Origin: an uncultured Eubacteriales bacterium
GTDB taxonomy: Bacteria; Bacillota; Clostridia; Oscillospirales; CAG-272
Length of the DNA stretch: 46,514 nt
Assembly: GCA_900549725.1 (NCBI GenBank)
Contig: URPL01000014.1
Span: 1 to 46,514 of the forward strand
Direction: 5' to 3'
The notes beneath the pieces were generated by a model. It saw nothing but the letters and a program-made list of their open reading frames with translations, was not told the origin of the DNA and did no database searches. A program made the translations under genes and the position numbers. How positions within the stretch are numbered: the first letter of the stretch is position 1; each line of letters begins with the position of its first letter. Shown one piece after another: positions 8,094-16,320 of the stretch.

Positions 8094-10400
8094 TTAGTCG
8101 TCCTGCAGGTTGGTGTATTGGAAGTAGACCGTGACGGGCGTGCCATAGGGAACCTCCGTGCCCTCTGCAATGGATTGCTTATAGGAAAGGGAAGCGCTGT
8201 TTTCGGAGACTGGCCCCACGCTGTCAACATAAAGATTGAGTCCGTTGGTTGCGGTGAGGTACATGGCGTTGGATTCATTCCAGCCGATAAGACTTGGCAC
8301 GGTCACCGTTTTTGTGGCGGCTTCCCCACCGGTATACAGCACAACAAAGCCGCGATCCTTTTGAATCTGCGCGCCCTTTTGCGGCATTTGCGAGGTGATG
8401 ATATCGCCGCTGCCATAGCGTTTGACGGAAAGGCCGGCGTCCTTCAGGGTCTGCTCAACCGTGTCCGCATTGAGCCCGGTATAATCGGAAACCTGGTATG
8501 CCAAGTGCTCTTTTTCATAGTCGGTATACACCGGCTCAATGTTCATGTAAGAGAAAATATCACGCACGGTGCGGGCAACATAAGGGGCGGCGGTGCGGGA
8601 GCCGTAGGGGCTGCCGCTTGGCTCATCGCAGATGATCAGAACGGCGATCTGCGGGTCGTCCACAGGGCCGTATGCCATGCAGGAGCCGACGCGGTACGGG
8701 CGTTCGCCGTTCTCATCGAATTTATCCTGCTTTTGCGAGGTGCCGGTTTTCGCGGCGATCTTATAGCCTTTGACATAGGCATTTTTCGCGGCCCCGTCCC
8801 CGCTGACCCCTTCCTGCAGAATCTGTGTGACAAGCTTGCAGGTATCTTCGCTGACGACTTCGCGCCGTGCCTCCGGCTCGAAGCTTTTGATCACATTGCC
8901 GTCGTCGTCTGTCAGCTTGGAGACGACATACGGGGTGACCAGCGTGCCGCCGTTTGCGACGGTGCAAATGCCGGTGAGCTGCTGCAGCGGGGTGACCTTG
9001 AAGGTCTGCCCGAAGCTGTAAACGCAAAGCTCGGTGATGTAAAAATCGGAATAGGAGCCGTAAATGCTGCGGTATTCGCCCGGCAGATCCACGCCGGTTC
9101 TCTCCGTGTAGCCGAATGCCTGGAAATATTTATAGAAGGATTGGCGTCCGATGCGCTGCGCCGCCTGCATCAGCGTCGGGTTGCAGGATTGCTGCAAGCC
9201 GACGGCGTAGGTCACCGTGCCGTGCCCGCCCTCTTTATGACAGCCGATGGTTTCCGTTTGTCCGTTGCCGAGGTCCACGACATAGTTTTTGCCGGGGCAA
9301 TAAAAGGTATCGACATACGGGTTCACCTTTTTTTCCTCAAATGCTATGGCAGAGGTGATGACCTTGAAGGTGGAGCCGGGCTCGTAGAGATAAGAAATAC
9401 ATTTGTTGTTCCAAAGCTCCATGAGCAGCTCTTTTTGTTTTTCTTTATATTCGTCGGATTCCGGCACCTCGCTCGCCAGCTGTGAGACGGACCAGTCGTC
9501 AAGAGTATAGGGGTCGTTCAGATCGAAATTCGGATAGGTGGAAAGGGCAAGAATGGCTCCCGTTTTGCAGTTCATCACAACGCCGCAGGCGCGGTTGCCT
9601 GCACCGTTATCGTAGAAGGTCTCCTCAACATAGTTGTCAAGGATGCTCTGAATCTTATAGTCGATCGTGGTTACGATATTGTAGCCGTTTTCCGCATCAA
9701 TATAGCTTTCGTATTTGGTGGGCATGGAGCCGCCTTTGGCATTCACGGCGGTGATGATCTTTCCGGAAACCCCCTGTAAATAGGAGTTATAGGCAAGCTC
9801 CAGACCGAACAGCCCCTGCCCGTCGCTTCCGGTGAAGCCAATGGTCTGCGCGCCGAGAGACCCGAAGGGGTAATATCGTTTGCTCGTTTCCGCAAAGTGA
9901 ATGCAGCTAAGAATCGGCAGCTGATCGTCCTTGGCGCGGGACTCGTTTTGCTTTTTCACAAGAGCGTTATACTCGGTGACAAAAGCGCGTACGCGGTCTG
10001 CATCTTCTTTTTCCACCATGGTTTTGACGGTTTCATCCTGGCGCTCTTTTTTGTTTGCTTTTTCGAGGATGGTGTCGTAATCTACCTCAAGCAGCTGTGA
10101 AAGATTTTCGCATACCGCAAGCTTCTGCTCTTCGTTTGCAATATCACAGGGAGAGATGAAAACGCGCTCCACTGGGACATCATAGGCAAGCTCTGTCATA
10201 TTGCAGTCATAGATGATTCCGCGGGAGGCGGAAATGGTGGTGGAGGAGGTAATATTATCCACAACAAGCTTGTGGTAGGAATCGTATTTGACGACCTGCA
10301 GCACAAACAGGCGAATCATCAGCACAAGCCACAGCACAAGGCTTGCGGCAAGAAAAAGAATACCGCGGCGTATGACGGTTTTGCTCGGTTTGATCAGCAA
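8094..10400 (-). CDS. spoVD: SpoVD/FtsI-type class B penicillin-binding protein with C-terminal PASTA repeats
   Basis: A membrane-anchored D,D-transpeptidase that cross-links peptidoglycan at the septum or in the spore cortex. From the start used here it has a short cytosolic tail, one membrane helix at about 12-35, a dimerisation domain, the transpeptidase motifs STFK near residue 343, SCN near 405 and KTG near 551, and two PASTA-like repeats from about 625 to the end at 768. The start is TTG at 10400: AAGGAGG sits eight bases ahead, whereas the in-frame ATG at 10493 has no such site and would add 31 residues that overlap the end of the upstream gene region. It is the only transpeptidase gene in this dcw cluster, so it may also do the vegetative FtsI job; that is inference. 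Confidence 0.93.
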   Translation of the reverse strand: MLIKPSKTVIRRGILFLAASLVLWLVLMIRLFVLQVVKYDSYHKLVVDNITSSTTISASRGIIYDCNMTELAYDVPVERVFISPCDIANEEQKLAVCENLSQLLEVDYDTILEKANKKERQDETVKTMVEKEDADRVRAFVTEYNALVKKQNESRAKDDQLPILSCIHFAETSKRYYPFGSLGAQTIGFTGSDGQGLFGLELAYNSYLQGVSGKIITAVNAKGGSMPTKYESYIDAENGYNIVTTIDYKIQSILDNYVEETFYDNGAGNRACGVVMNCKTGAILALSTYPNFDLNDPYTLDDWSVSQLASEVPESDEYKEKQKELLMELWNNKCISYLYEPGSTFKVITSAIAFEEKKVNPYVDTFYCPGKNYVVDLGNGQTETIGCHKEGGHGTVTYAVGLQQSCNPTLMQAAQRIGRQSFYKYFQAFGYTERTGVDLPGEYRSIYGSYSDFYITELCVYSFGQTFKVTPLQQLTGICTVANGGTLVTPYVVSKLTDDDGNVIKSFEPEARREVVSEDTCKLVTQILQEGVSGDGAAKNAYVKGYKIAAKTGTSQKQDKFDENGERPYRVGSCMAYGPVDDPQIAVLIICDEPSGSPYGSRTAAPYVARTVRDIFSYMNIEPVYTDYEKEHLAYQVSDYTGLNADTVEQTLKDAGLSVKRYGSGDIITSQMPQKGAQIQKDRGFVVLYTGGEAATKTVTVPSLIGWNESNAMYLTATNGLNLYVDSVGPVSENSASLSYKQSIAEGTEVPYGTPVTVYFQYTNLQDD

Positions 10401-10530
10401 ACGGGTGCACCTCCTTGGGGCTGTTAACAGTATATCGCGGGAAAAAGACGGATATGAAAAACGAATCGGGATGAAAAAGCAAAGCTGTTCCATCCCGGTA
10501 ATGTCATCTTGCGCAGAAAAAGCAGTATGT

Positions 10531-11286
10531 TTAATCCTCCAAGGTGACGGACTGCTTCGGAATTTCTTTTTTTGTGTCTTTTGTGATTACAACGGTTTTA
10601 TCGCCGCTCACCGTCGTGATGTATTTTTTCTGGGTTCCCTCTGCCTTGATCATGCCGAGGCGGTCGCTGACATAGTCTTCGATTTCATTCAAATCATCGC
10701 GCTGAACAAGCTGAAGCTCTAAGGTGCTTTGCTGTTGTTTCAGCCTGGTCAGAGTGGAGTTCAGCGCGGAAACATTTTTGGTATATTCGCTCAGCACAAC
10801 AAAATTATAAATAAAGAAGATCAGCAGCGCCGTGCAAATGACCGCGCCGATGACAAGCGTCAGCGGAAACGGCTTTTTCACAGGGTCTTGCTTTGTCACA
10901 ACGCGAAAGGTGGGAAGCCTTGCGGCCTGCAGCCCTTTCTCCCCCCCATACACCTGCACATAGCCGTTTTTCCGCGGCTCGGAGGGAGCGGCGGGTGTCA
11001 GATTTGCCGCCTTGCGGGCTGCCTGCTGCTCAGAGCGCGGCCGCCCGAATACTGCTTCACTGGCATTCGGAAGATCATCGGCACTGGTATACAGCGGTTT
11101 TTTCGGCTGCGCGCGGCGCACGGCATAGCTTGCGGTATGGTATTCGCGCTTTGCGCCCTGCTGTGCCTTTTCCCTGTTGGCTTTGCGCTGTGCATGCTCC
11201 GCAGCATGTGCATCGGTGGAAAAAGCGGAATACATGGTGTAGTTTTCCGCGCGGGGAATCTTGTCATTTTGTCGGTTCTGCGCCAT
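10531..11286 (-). CDS. ftsL: FtsL-like septum protein with long basic N-terminal region
   Basis: A 251-residue bitopic protein in the ftsL position between rsmH and spoVD. Residues 1-145 are hydrophilic and rich in Ala, Arg, Lys and Gln; one membrane helix lies at about 148-170 (LTLVIGAVICTALLIFFIYN), followed by a short coiled coil (YTKNVSALNSTLTRLKQQQ) and the typical FtsL/DivIC pattern in which a tyrosine and leucine-rich helix precedes DRLGM. FtsL-type proteins bind DivIB and DivIC to build the divisome. The start at 11286 has AAAGGAGG upstream; an ATG/alternative start 36 bases earlier would include the ribosome site. The sequence is too divergent for motif proof, so the call depends on topology and place. 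Confidence 0.8.
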   Translation of the reverse strand: MAQNRQNDKIPRAENYTMYSAFSTDAHAAEHAQRKANREKAQQGAKREYHTASYAVRRAQPKKPLYTSADDLPNASEAVFGRPRSEQQAARKAANLTPAAPSEPRKNGYVQVYGGEKGLQAARLPTFRVVTKQDPVKKPFPLTLVIGAVICTALLIFFIYNFVVLSEYTKNVSALNSTLTRLKQQQSTLELQLVQRDDLNEIEDYVSDRLGMIKAEGTQKKYITTVSGDKTVVITKDTKKEIPKQSVTLED

Positions 11287-11408
11287 GCTGCCGCCTCCTT
11301 TTTCGAATTGCCACACCGGCACGGATACAGTATATCACATTTTACGAAAAAGTGCAACCGTCGCAGAGAATACACTTGCAGGAGAATTGTAAATATCCCG
11401 TGTGGATT

Positions 11409-12368
11409 TTATGAATCGGCAAGCTTTTCGCATACGCGCAGCTTAGCGCTGTGCGCGCGATGGTTTTGCGCCAGCTCTTCTTCGCTTGCAGTAATCGGCT
11501 TTTTGGTCAAAACCCGCACCGACGGTTTTTTGCCGCAGACGCAAACGGGAAAGTCCTTCGGGCAGGTGCAGGGGTCCTGCGCACGGCGCATCGCTTCTTT
11601 CACGGCACGGTCCTCAAGAGAATGAAAGGTGATCACGGCAATGCGCCCGCCGGGTGCAGCGGCACGGATCATGGCGTCTACGGTCGGTGCGATGATCGAA
11701 AGCTCGTCGTTAACCTCAATGCGGATTGCCTGAAAAGTTCTCTTTGCGGGATGCCCGTCCGCGCGCAGCTTTGCGGGATAGCAGGCGCGCACCGCATCGG
11801 CAAGCTCATATGTGGTGGAAATCGGTTTTGCGGCGCGACGGCGTACGATTTCGGCGGCAATACGCGCGGCAAGACGCTCCTCACCGTATTCAAACAGAAT
11901 ACGGCGCAGCCGTTCCTCGGAATAGCCGTTGACGACATCATAAGCAGAAAAAGGCGCGCGGGAATCCATCCGCATGTCAAGAGGGGCGTCATGCTGATAG
12001 GAAAAACCGCGCGCCGGAGTGTCCAGCTGATATGACGAAACACCGAGGTCGGCCAAAAGACCGTCCACGGCTGGAATTTGCAAATCTTCTAAAATCTGCG
12101 GCAGGGCAGAAAAATTGTTATGCACAAAGGTAATGCGGTCGGCATAGGGGGAAAGGCGCTTGCGGCTTGCCGCAACGGCGTTTTCATCGCGGTCGATTGC
12201 GATGAGCCGGCCGCTTGCAAGGCGCTTTGCAATTTGCTCGGAATGGCCGCCGCCGCCCAGCGTGCAGTCAACATAAATGCCGTTTGGCTTGATTGCCAAC
12301 GCATCAATACATTCCTGCAAAAGCACGGGAATGTGCGAAAACATGATTGGGGAGGTTGTATCTGTCAT
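11409..12368 (-). CDS. rsmH: RsmH (MraW), 16S rRNA m4C1402 methyltransferase
   Basis: RsmH N4-methylates C1402 of 16S rRNA with S-adenosylmethionine. The protein begins MTDTTSPIMFSHIPVLLQE, has the SAM-binding motif DCTLGGGGHSEQI, LIAIDRDENA, the LLADLGVSSYQLD motif, and the C-terminal VITFHSLEDRAVKEAM, all standard for the family; 319 residues is the usual length. The ATG at 12368 overlaps the mraZ stop codon by one base (TGATG), indicating coupled translation, so the longer frame upstream is not used. Two CxC pairs near the C-terminus (CTCPKDFPVCVC) are commonly seen in Bacillota members. Confidence 0.96.
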   Translation of the reverse strand: MTDTTSPIMFSHIPVLLQECIDALAIKPNGIYVDCTLGGGGHSEQIAKRLASGRLIAIDRDENAVAASRKRLSPYADRITFVHNNFSALPQILEDLQIPAVDGLLADLGVSSYQLDTPARGFSYQHDAPLDMRMDSRAPFSAYDVVNGYSEERLRRILFEYGEERLAARIAAEIVRRRAAKPISTTYELADAVRACYPAKLRADGHPAKRTFQAIRIEVNDELSIIAPTVDAMIRAAAPGGRIAVITFHSLEDRAVKEAMRRAQDPCTCPKDFPVCVCGKKPSVRVLTKKPITASEEELAQNHRAHSAKLRVCEKLADS

Positions 12369-12787
12369 CAGAAATCCAGTTCTTTCATCATTTCGATAAT
12401 ATCCGCAGGGGTATCGTCTGCGCGCGCGGCATCCAGCTTTTGCGGGTCCCAAATCTCGGCATAGTCTCCCATGCCGATCACCACGGCGCTTTTGCCGAGC
12501 CCGGCATAGTCACGCAGGGCGCAGGGGATCAGAATTCTCCCTTGTGCGTCCGGCGCTGCCTCGCAGGCGGAGGGATATAAAAACCGTGCGAGCTTCTTCG
12601 ATTTCCATTCGGGAAGGGCACGGATTTTTTCACATAGGGTATTCCATTTTTGTGTGGGGTAGACAGCGAGGCAGGTGTCAAAGCTGCGGGCGACGACGAA
12701 AGTCTCACTTAGCTGCTCGCGAAACTTTGCCGGCATAAACAGTCTGCCTTTGGCATCCAGATTATGCGAAAACTCGCCGAGAAACAT
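12368..12787 (-). CDS. mraZ: MraZ, DNA-binding regulator of the dcw operon
   Basis: MraZ is an AbrB-like ring-forming DNA-binding protein that controls the dcw operon. The 139-residue protein starts MFLGEFSHNLDAKGRLFMPA, the first of two SpoVT/AbrB-like repeats; the second carries DAQGRILIPCALRDYAGL near residue 80, with the conserved DxKGR/DxQGR signature in both. AAGGAGTG precedes the ATG at 12787; a longer open frame upstream covers the promoter and is not coding. The boxes it should bind lie between the promoter and this gene. Confidence 0.96.
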   Translation of the reverse strand: MFLGEFSHNLDAKGRLFMPAKFREQLSETFVVARSFDTCLAVYPTQKWNTLCEKIRALPEWKSKKLARFLYPSACEAAPDAQGRILIPCALRDYAGLGKSAVVIGMGDYAEIWDPQKLDAARADDTPADIIEMMKELDF

Positions 12788-12853
12788 CTGCCTCACTCCT
12801 TCCCACGGACGTTTATTCGGAAAAACCGATGAAGGGCTCAAAAAGCCGTGCGT

Positions 12854-12893
12854 TGTGCGCCACAAAGCACCATTTGTAACCACATCGCCCCAC
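12854..12893 (-). promoter_or_regulatory. MraZ-box array: four GTGG/ATGG repeats at exact 10-bp spacing
   Basis: On the minus strand GTGG, GTGG, ATGG and GTGG begin at 12893, 12883, 12873 and 12863, one helical turn apart, just downstream of the mraZ promoter. Repeated TGG-containing boxes with 10-bp period in the mraZ leader are the known MraZ operator layout, so autoregulation of the whole cluster is expected. Confidence 0.85.
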
Positions 12894-12902
12894 TTCAATG
12901 AT

Positions 12903-12931
12903 ATTATAACGGATTCTTTGCGGGATTGCAA
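12903..12931 (-). promoter_or_regulatory. Sigma-A promoter of the dcw operon
   Basis: On the minus strand TTGCAA (12931-12926) and TATAAT (12908-12903) are 17 bp apart. Transcription would start near 12896 and run straight into the MraZ boxes. The spacing and hexamers are near consensus. Confidence 0.85.
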
Positions 12932-13038
12932 GGGGTTTTTGAGAGTTTTTTGCGTTTCTTTCAAAAAAATAAAACGATGCTGCGGCGGAGCGCGCTTCCG
13001 AAAGGAGCCTTGTTTTGCATGCCGAAAGAAAAACACCG

Positions 13039-13080
13039 AAAAAAGGCGCCCCTGTCCGGTGCTTGCCGGGCAGGGGCGCC
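13039..13080 (-). terminator. Intrinsic terminator after pyk
   Basis: On the minus strand a 15-bp GC-rich stem (GGCGCCCCTGCCCGG, one mismatch in the partner arm) with a 6-base loop is followed by six T. It lies 21 bases after the pyk stop codon and separates it from the dcw promoter. Confidence 0.9.
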
Positions 13081-13100
13081 TTATCTTTGCAAAACGCGGC

Positions 13101-14513
13101 TCAGGCGTTTTCGATTTTTATGATATTGGTGTTGCCGGATTTTCCGTTTGTGTTGCCGCCCGTCATAACTACGGCATCGCCCTTTTTCAGCGCAAAATGC
13201 TCTTTGGCGGCGCGCAGGGCATGATAAAACAGAACATCGGTGGAATTAAACTGCTCGCTGAGCACGGGCAAAACGCCCCAGGAGAGCGCAAGCTTATACC
13301 AAACGCGCTTGTTGGTCGCCATGCCGAGAATATCGGTGGGGGCACGGAAGCGCGAGACCATACGCACCGTGATACCGGAGCGGGAGCAGACCACGATGGC
13401 TTTTGCCCCGATATCAATCGCCATGCCGCAGGTGGCATGGGAAATTGCGTCCACACGGTTTTGAATTTTAAATTCGTTTTGGCGGAACAGCTTGACATAA
13501 TCAATATGCCGTTCCGTTTCCTGCACGACCTCTGCCATCACGCGCACGGTTTCCACAGGGTATTTGCCTGCCGCGGATTCGCCCGAGAGCATCACGGCGC
13601 TTGTGCCGTCATATACAGCGTTTGCCACATCGGAAATTTCGGCGCGGGTGGGACGCGGATTGTGGATCATGGATTCCAGCATTTCTGTTGCGGTAATGAC
13701 CCTTTTTCCGAGCAGACGGCATTTTGTGATGATATATTTCTGCAGCGCGGGCAGTTGCGGGAAGGGCACCTCAACGCCGAGGTCGCCTCTGCCGATCATG
13801 ATGCCCTCGCATGCCTGGCAAATCTCCTCAATATTGTCAATTCCCGTGCGGTTTTCGATTTTGGCAATCACATCAATATCCTCGCCGCCGTTTTCCGAAA
13901 GGAACTGCTTCATATCCAAAAGGTCCTGCTTACGGGAGACAAAGGAGGCTGCAATAAAATCAACACCGTTTTCAATGCCGAAGCGCAGATCGGCTTTATC
14001 CTGCTCGCTTAAAAACGCCTGCTGCAGCACTTTGCCGGGAAAATTCATGCTCTTGCGGTCGGAAAGCTCGCCACCGGCAAGCACCTTTGTGTGCACATCC
14101 GCGCCTTCAATGCCGGTTACCTCAAAAATAACAAGACCGTTGTTCACCAAAATGCGGTCTCCGACGGAAAGATCCCGTTCAAGACCCGTGAAATTGACGG
14201 AGACAATATGTTCATCTCCCTCGACCTCGCGCGCGGTGAAGGTAAAAGCGTCGCCCTCATGCAAAATGATTTTCCCGTTTTTGAAGGTTTTGATGCGGTA
14301 TTCCGGCCCTTTTGTATCCAGCATGATCGCAATGGGCAGCCCGAGCTTTTCCCGCACCCGTTTGATCATATCGATTTTTTTCAGGTGATCCGCATGGGTG
14401 CCGTGCGAAAAGTTCAACCGCGCAACATTCAGACCCGCCAGGCACATCTGCTCAAAAACGGCGGGGTCGCTGCTGGCGGGGCCGATGGTGCAAACGATTT
14501 TTGTTTTTCTCAT
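13101..14513 (-). CDS. pyk: Pyruvate kinase
   Basis: Converts phosphoenolpyruvate and ADP to pyruvate and ATP in glycolysis. The N-terminus MRKTKIVCTIGPASS, LNVARLNFSHGTHADH, the substrate loop around MLDTKGPEYRIK, the KIENRTGIDNIEEI catalytic lysine region, IMIGRGDLGVE and the MTATEM-like ITATEMLESMI signature are all present; 470 residues corresponds to the A, B and C domains without the extra PEP-utiliser domain found in some Bacillota. Gene order trmL, hinT, pyk on one strand with gaps of 26-28 bases suggests a single transcript that ends at the hairpin downstream. Confidence 0.97.
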   Translation of the reverse strand: MRKTKIVCTIGPASSDPAVFEQMCLAGLNVARLNFSHGTHADHLKKIDMIKRVREKLGLPIAIMLDTKGPEYRIKTFKNGKIILHEGDAFTFTAREVEGDEHIVSVNFTGLERDLSVGDRILVNNGLVIFEVTGIEGADVHTKVLAGGELSDRKSMNFPGKVLQQAFLSEQDKADLRFGIENGVDFIAASFVSRKQDLLDMKQFLSENGGEDIDVIAKIENRTGIDNIEEICQACEGIMIGRGDLGVEVPFPQLPALQKYIITKCRLLGKRVITATEMLESMIHNPRPTRAEISDVANAVYDGTSAVMLSGESAAGKYPVETVRVMAEVVQETERHIDYVKLFRQNEFKIQNRVDAISHATCGMAIDIGAKAIVVCSRSGITVRMVSRFRAPTDILGMATNKRVWYKLALSWGVLPVLSEQFNSTDVLFYHALRAAKEHFALKKGDAVVMTGGNTNGKSGNTNIIKIENA

Positions 14514-14539
14514 AAACTGTACTCCGTTTTCCCTGTTTG

Positions 14540-14878
14540 TTATGCCATTCGCTCTGCCATCTTTGCGCCGCCGAGCAGATGAAAATGCAGATGGCGCACG
14601 GTTTGGCAGGCATCCGGACCGCAGTTTGAAATCACGCGATAGCCGTTTTCAAGGCCCTGCGCCTGCGCAATCTTAGGAATGGCTGTAAAGATCGCGCTGA
14701 TGCAGGCGGCATTTTCCGGCGTGATTTCATCCATTCCGCCGATGTGGTGCTTGGGTACGATCAGAATGTGTACGGGCGCTTGCGGGCTGATATCCCGAAA
14801 GGCATACACAGCCTCATCTTCATACACGCGGGCACTCGGAATCTCTCCCGCAATGATTTTGCAAAACAGGCAATCCAT
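14540..14878 (-). CDS. hinT: HIT-family nucleoside phosphoramidase (HinT-like)
   Basis: A 112-residue histidine-triad hydrolase that cleaves aminoacyl- or lysyl-adenylates and nucleoside phosphoramidates. It starts MDCLFCKIIAGEIPSARVYE with the usual Cys pair, has the dimer-core helix region, and ends with the catalytic triad pattern VRHLHFHLLGG (His-x-His-x-His). Length is standard. It lies between trmL and pyk with short gaps, so it is probably in their transcript. Confidence 0.95.
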   Translation of the reverse strand: MDCLFCKIIAGEIPSARVYEDEAVYAFRDISPQAPVHILIVPKHHIGGMDEITPENAACISAIFTAIPKIAQAQGLENGYRVISNCGPDACQTVRHLHFHLLGGAKMAERMA

Positions 14879-14906
14879 GGTTTATTCCTCCGTAATCTTC
14901 ATTTTC

Positions 14907-15410
14907 TCAAAGCTCGGAAAGCGTTCCGGGCAGCTCTCCTACATTCTGCAGCGCGGAAAAATCCCATTGCCGCAGCGCCTCGTATACGCCGACGGCTACG
15001 GTATTGGATAAATTGAGGGAGCGCAGCGCACGGCGCATCGGCAGGCGCACGCAGCGGTCATAGCGTTCTTTCAAAAGCGATTCCGGCAGCCCCTTGGTTT
15101 CCTTGCCGAACACTAAAAAGCAGCCTTTTTCATAGCGCGGCTCCGTATAAACGCGCCCCGCCTTTGTGGAGAAGAAATACATCGGGGCGCCGGCGTTTTT
15201 TTCGAGAAAATCAGCGAGGCTGTCGTAAAAGGTGATGTCAAGCTTATCCCAATAATCAAGCCCGGCGCGCCGCATTTTGCGGTCGTCAACGGCAAAGCCG
15301 AGCGGGCGCACCAGATGCAGTGCAGCGCCCGTCGCCGCGCAGGTTCGGGCGACATTGCCCGTGTTTTGCGGGATCTCGGGCTCCACCAATACAATGTTTA
15401 AGTCGTTCAT
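14907..15410 (-). CDS. trmL: TrmL, tRNA (cytidine/uridine-34 2'-O)-methyltransferase
   Basis: A SPOUT-class methyltransferase that methylates the wobble ribose of certain leucine tRNAs. The 167 residues show the N-terminal EPEIPQNTGNVARTCAATG, the middle KMRRAGLDYWD, and the trefoil-knot SAM site LVFGKETKGLPE followed by RSLNLSNTVAV. All family landmarks are intact. It starts at 15410 with a promoter about 50 bases upstream and leads the trmL-hinT-pyk unit. Confidence 0.95.
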   Translation of the reverse strand: MNDLNIVLVEPEIPQNTGNVARTCAATGAALHLVRPLGFAVDDRKMRRAGLDYWDKLDITFYDSLADFLEKNAGAPMYFFSTKAGRVYTEPRYEKGCFLVFGKETKGLPESLLKERYDRCVRLPMRRALRSLNLSNTVAVGVYEALRQWDFSALQNVGELPGTLSEL

Positions 15411-15455
15411 CCTTCTTTTATCCCAAAACCGTATATTCTATTCAAAATCAAATTC

Positions 15456-15484
15456 AGTATACCACAAAATCATGCGAAATGGAA
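15456..15484 (-). promoter_or_regulatory. Probable promoter of trmL-hinT-pyk
   Basis: On the minus strand an extended -10, TGGTATACT (core 15461-15456), follows a weak TTCCAT by 17 bp. It lies 45 bases ahead of trmL. The match at -35 is only three of six. Confidence 0.55.
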
Positions 15485-15571
15485 GAGAAAGCATGTAAAA
15501 TTTCAGAAAAAACTCAGTGTTTTTCAATGCGCATTAAAAAGCGGAGCCATGAAGAAAACTTAAAAAAGCAG

Positions 15572-15605
15572 AACGCCCCGAGGCGCCGATGCATCCCGGA
15601 GCGTT
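15572..15605 (-). terminator. Terminator between the 15.66-kb gene and trmL
   Basis: On the minus strand an 11-bp stem with one or two G-T pairs (AACGCTCCGGG against CCTCGGGGCGTT) is followed after four bases by six T. It should end the three-gene transcript that begins near 18.3 kb. On the plus strand a T run also follows directly, so it may act both ways. Confidence 0.75.
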
Positions 15606-15659
15606 TTTTCGGGCATTGAATTTGCCCGTCGAACTGTGGCTTGATTTTTTGCGCCGCTT

Positions 15660-16244
15660 TTAAGCGGCGGAATCGGTTTTGGAAGGAGTGTCCAGCAGCT
15701 CTTTGCAGATGCGGATCAGATCGGTATTGCTGCCAATCCCTGCGTAGCAAGCATACCCGTTTTCCGTTTTTGTTGCAAACCAGGTGTGATTTTCTCCGGT
15801 CAGGACGAAATAGACCTCGGTTACGTTTTTTTCCGGATGCTCGTATTGCAGGGGAAGAATATACGGCGTTTCCTTTTCAAACTCATAAATCAGCTCGATG
15901 TCGTTTTCGCCCGAAATGGTTTCAAAATTTCCCATTTCCGTGCAGTAATGTATGCCGTTTTTCCGTTTTTCGTTGAGCTGCAGAATTGCATTGTAATCCT
16001 CGCTGCCCTTGGAAACGGAAAGCGTCTCGGAGCCGCGGCGCAGGATGATTTTCTGCGGCTGCACTGTGGAGGCTGCGATTTGCGGCGCGTTTTCTGTCTG
16101 TTTTACGGCGGGGGCATCGGTGCTTTGTGCCGCGCCTGTTTCGCCTCGGCGCAAAGCAAATAAAACGGTGAGCGTATTGGCAGCAACAATGAGAACGATC
16201 AGCGTGATCAGAACTGCCAAACGCAGCGGTTTGGAAGAGCGCAT
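15660..16244 (-). CDS. Membrane-anchored hypothetical protein
   Basis: A 194-residue protein with basic MRSSKPLR, one hydrophobic helix (residues 7-29) and no clear signal-peptidase site, so probably N-terminally anchored with the rest outside. Residues 30-65 are a low-complexity Ala/Thr/Gln linker; the remaining 130 residues form a mixed alpha/beta domain ending in a Ser/Thr-rich tail. I do not recognise the family. It is the last gene of three exported proteins on this strand, 76 bases after the PepSY-like gene, with a GC-rich hairpin in that gap and a terminator behind it. A role at the cell surface is inference. Confidence 0.7.
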   Translation of the reverse strand: MRSSKPLRLAVLITLIVLIVAANTLTVLFALRRGETGAAQSTDAPAVKQTENAPQIAASTVQPQKIILRRGSETLSVSKGSEDYNAILQLNEKRKNGIHYCTEMGNFETISGENDIELIYEFEKETPYILPLQYEHPEKNVTEVYFVLTGENHTWFATKTENGYACYAGIGSNTDLIRICKELLDTPSKTDSAA

Positions 16245-16265
16245 GGATGATCCTCCTTTCGGACG

Positions 16266-16298
16266 CCGCAGGGGGCGCCGAAGGGCGCCCCGCTGCGG
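16266..16298 (-). terminator. GC-rich hairpin between two exported-protein genes
   Basis: CCGCAG-GGGGCGCC pairs with GGCGCCCC-CTGCGG around a small loop (allowing one bulged base). No T run follows on the minus strand, so it may reduce downstream transcription or protect the upstream mRNA rather than end it. Confidence 0.45.
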
Positions 16299-16320
16299 AG
16301 TGAATTTTTACGGTCGGTTT

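Noticed and set aside
8073..9485. A 470-residue plus-strand frame
   Set aside because: It is antisense to spoVD, which has all transpeptidase motifs; the long frame comes from third-position GC bias.
12794..13036. An 83-residue N-terminal extension of MraZ
   Set aside because: It would translate the promoter and MraZ boxes; the ATG at 12787 has a good ribosome site and the family start.
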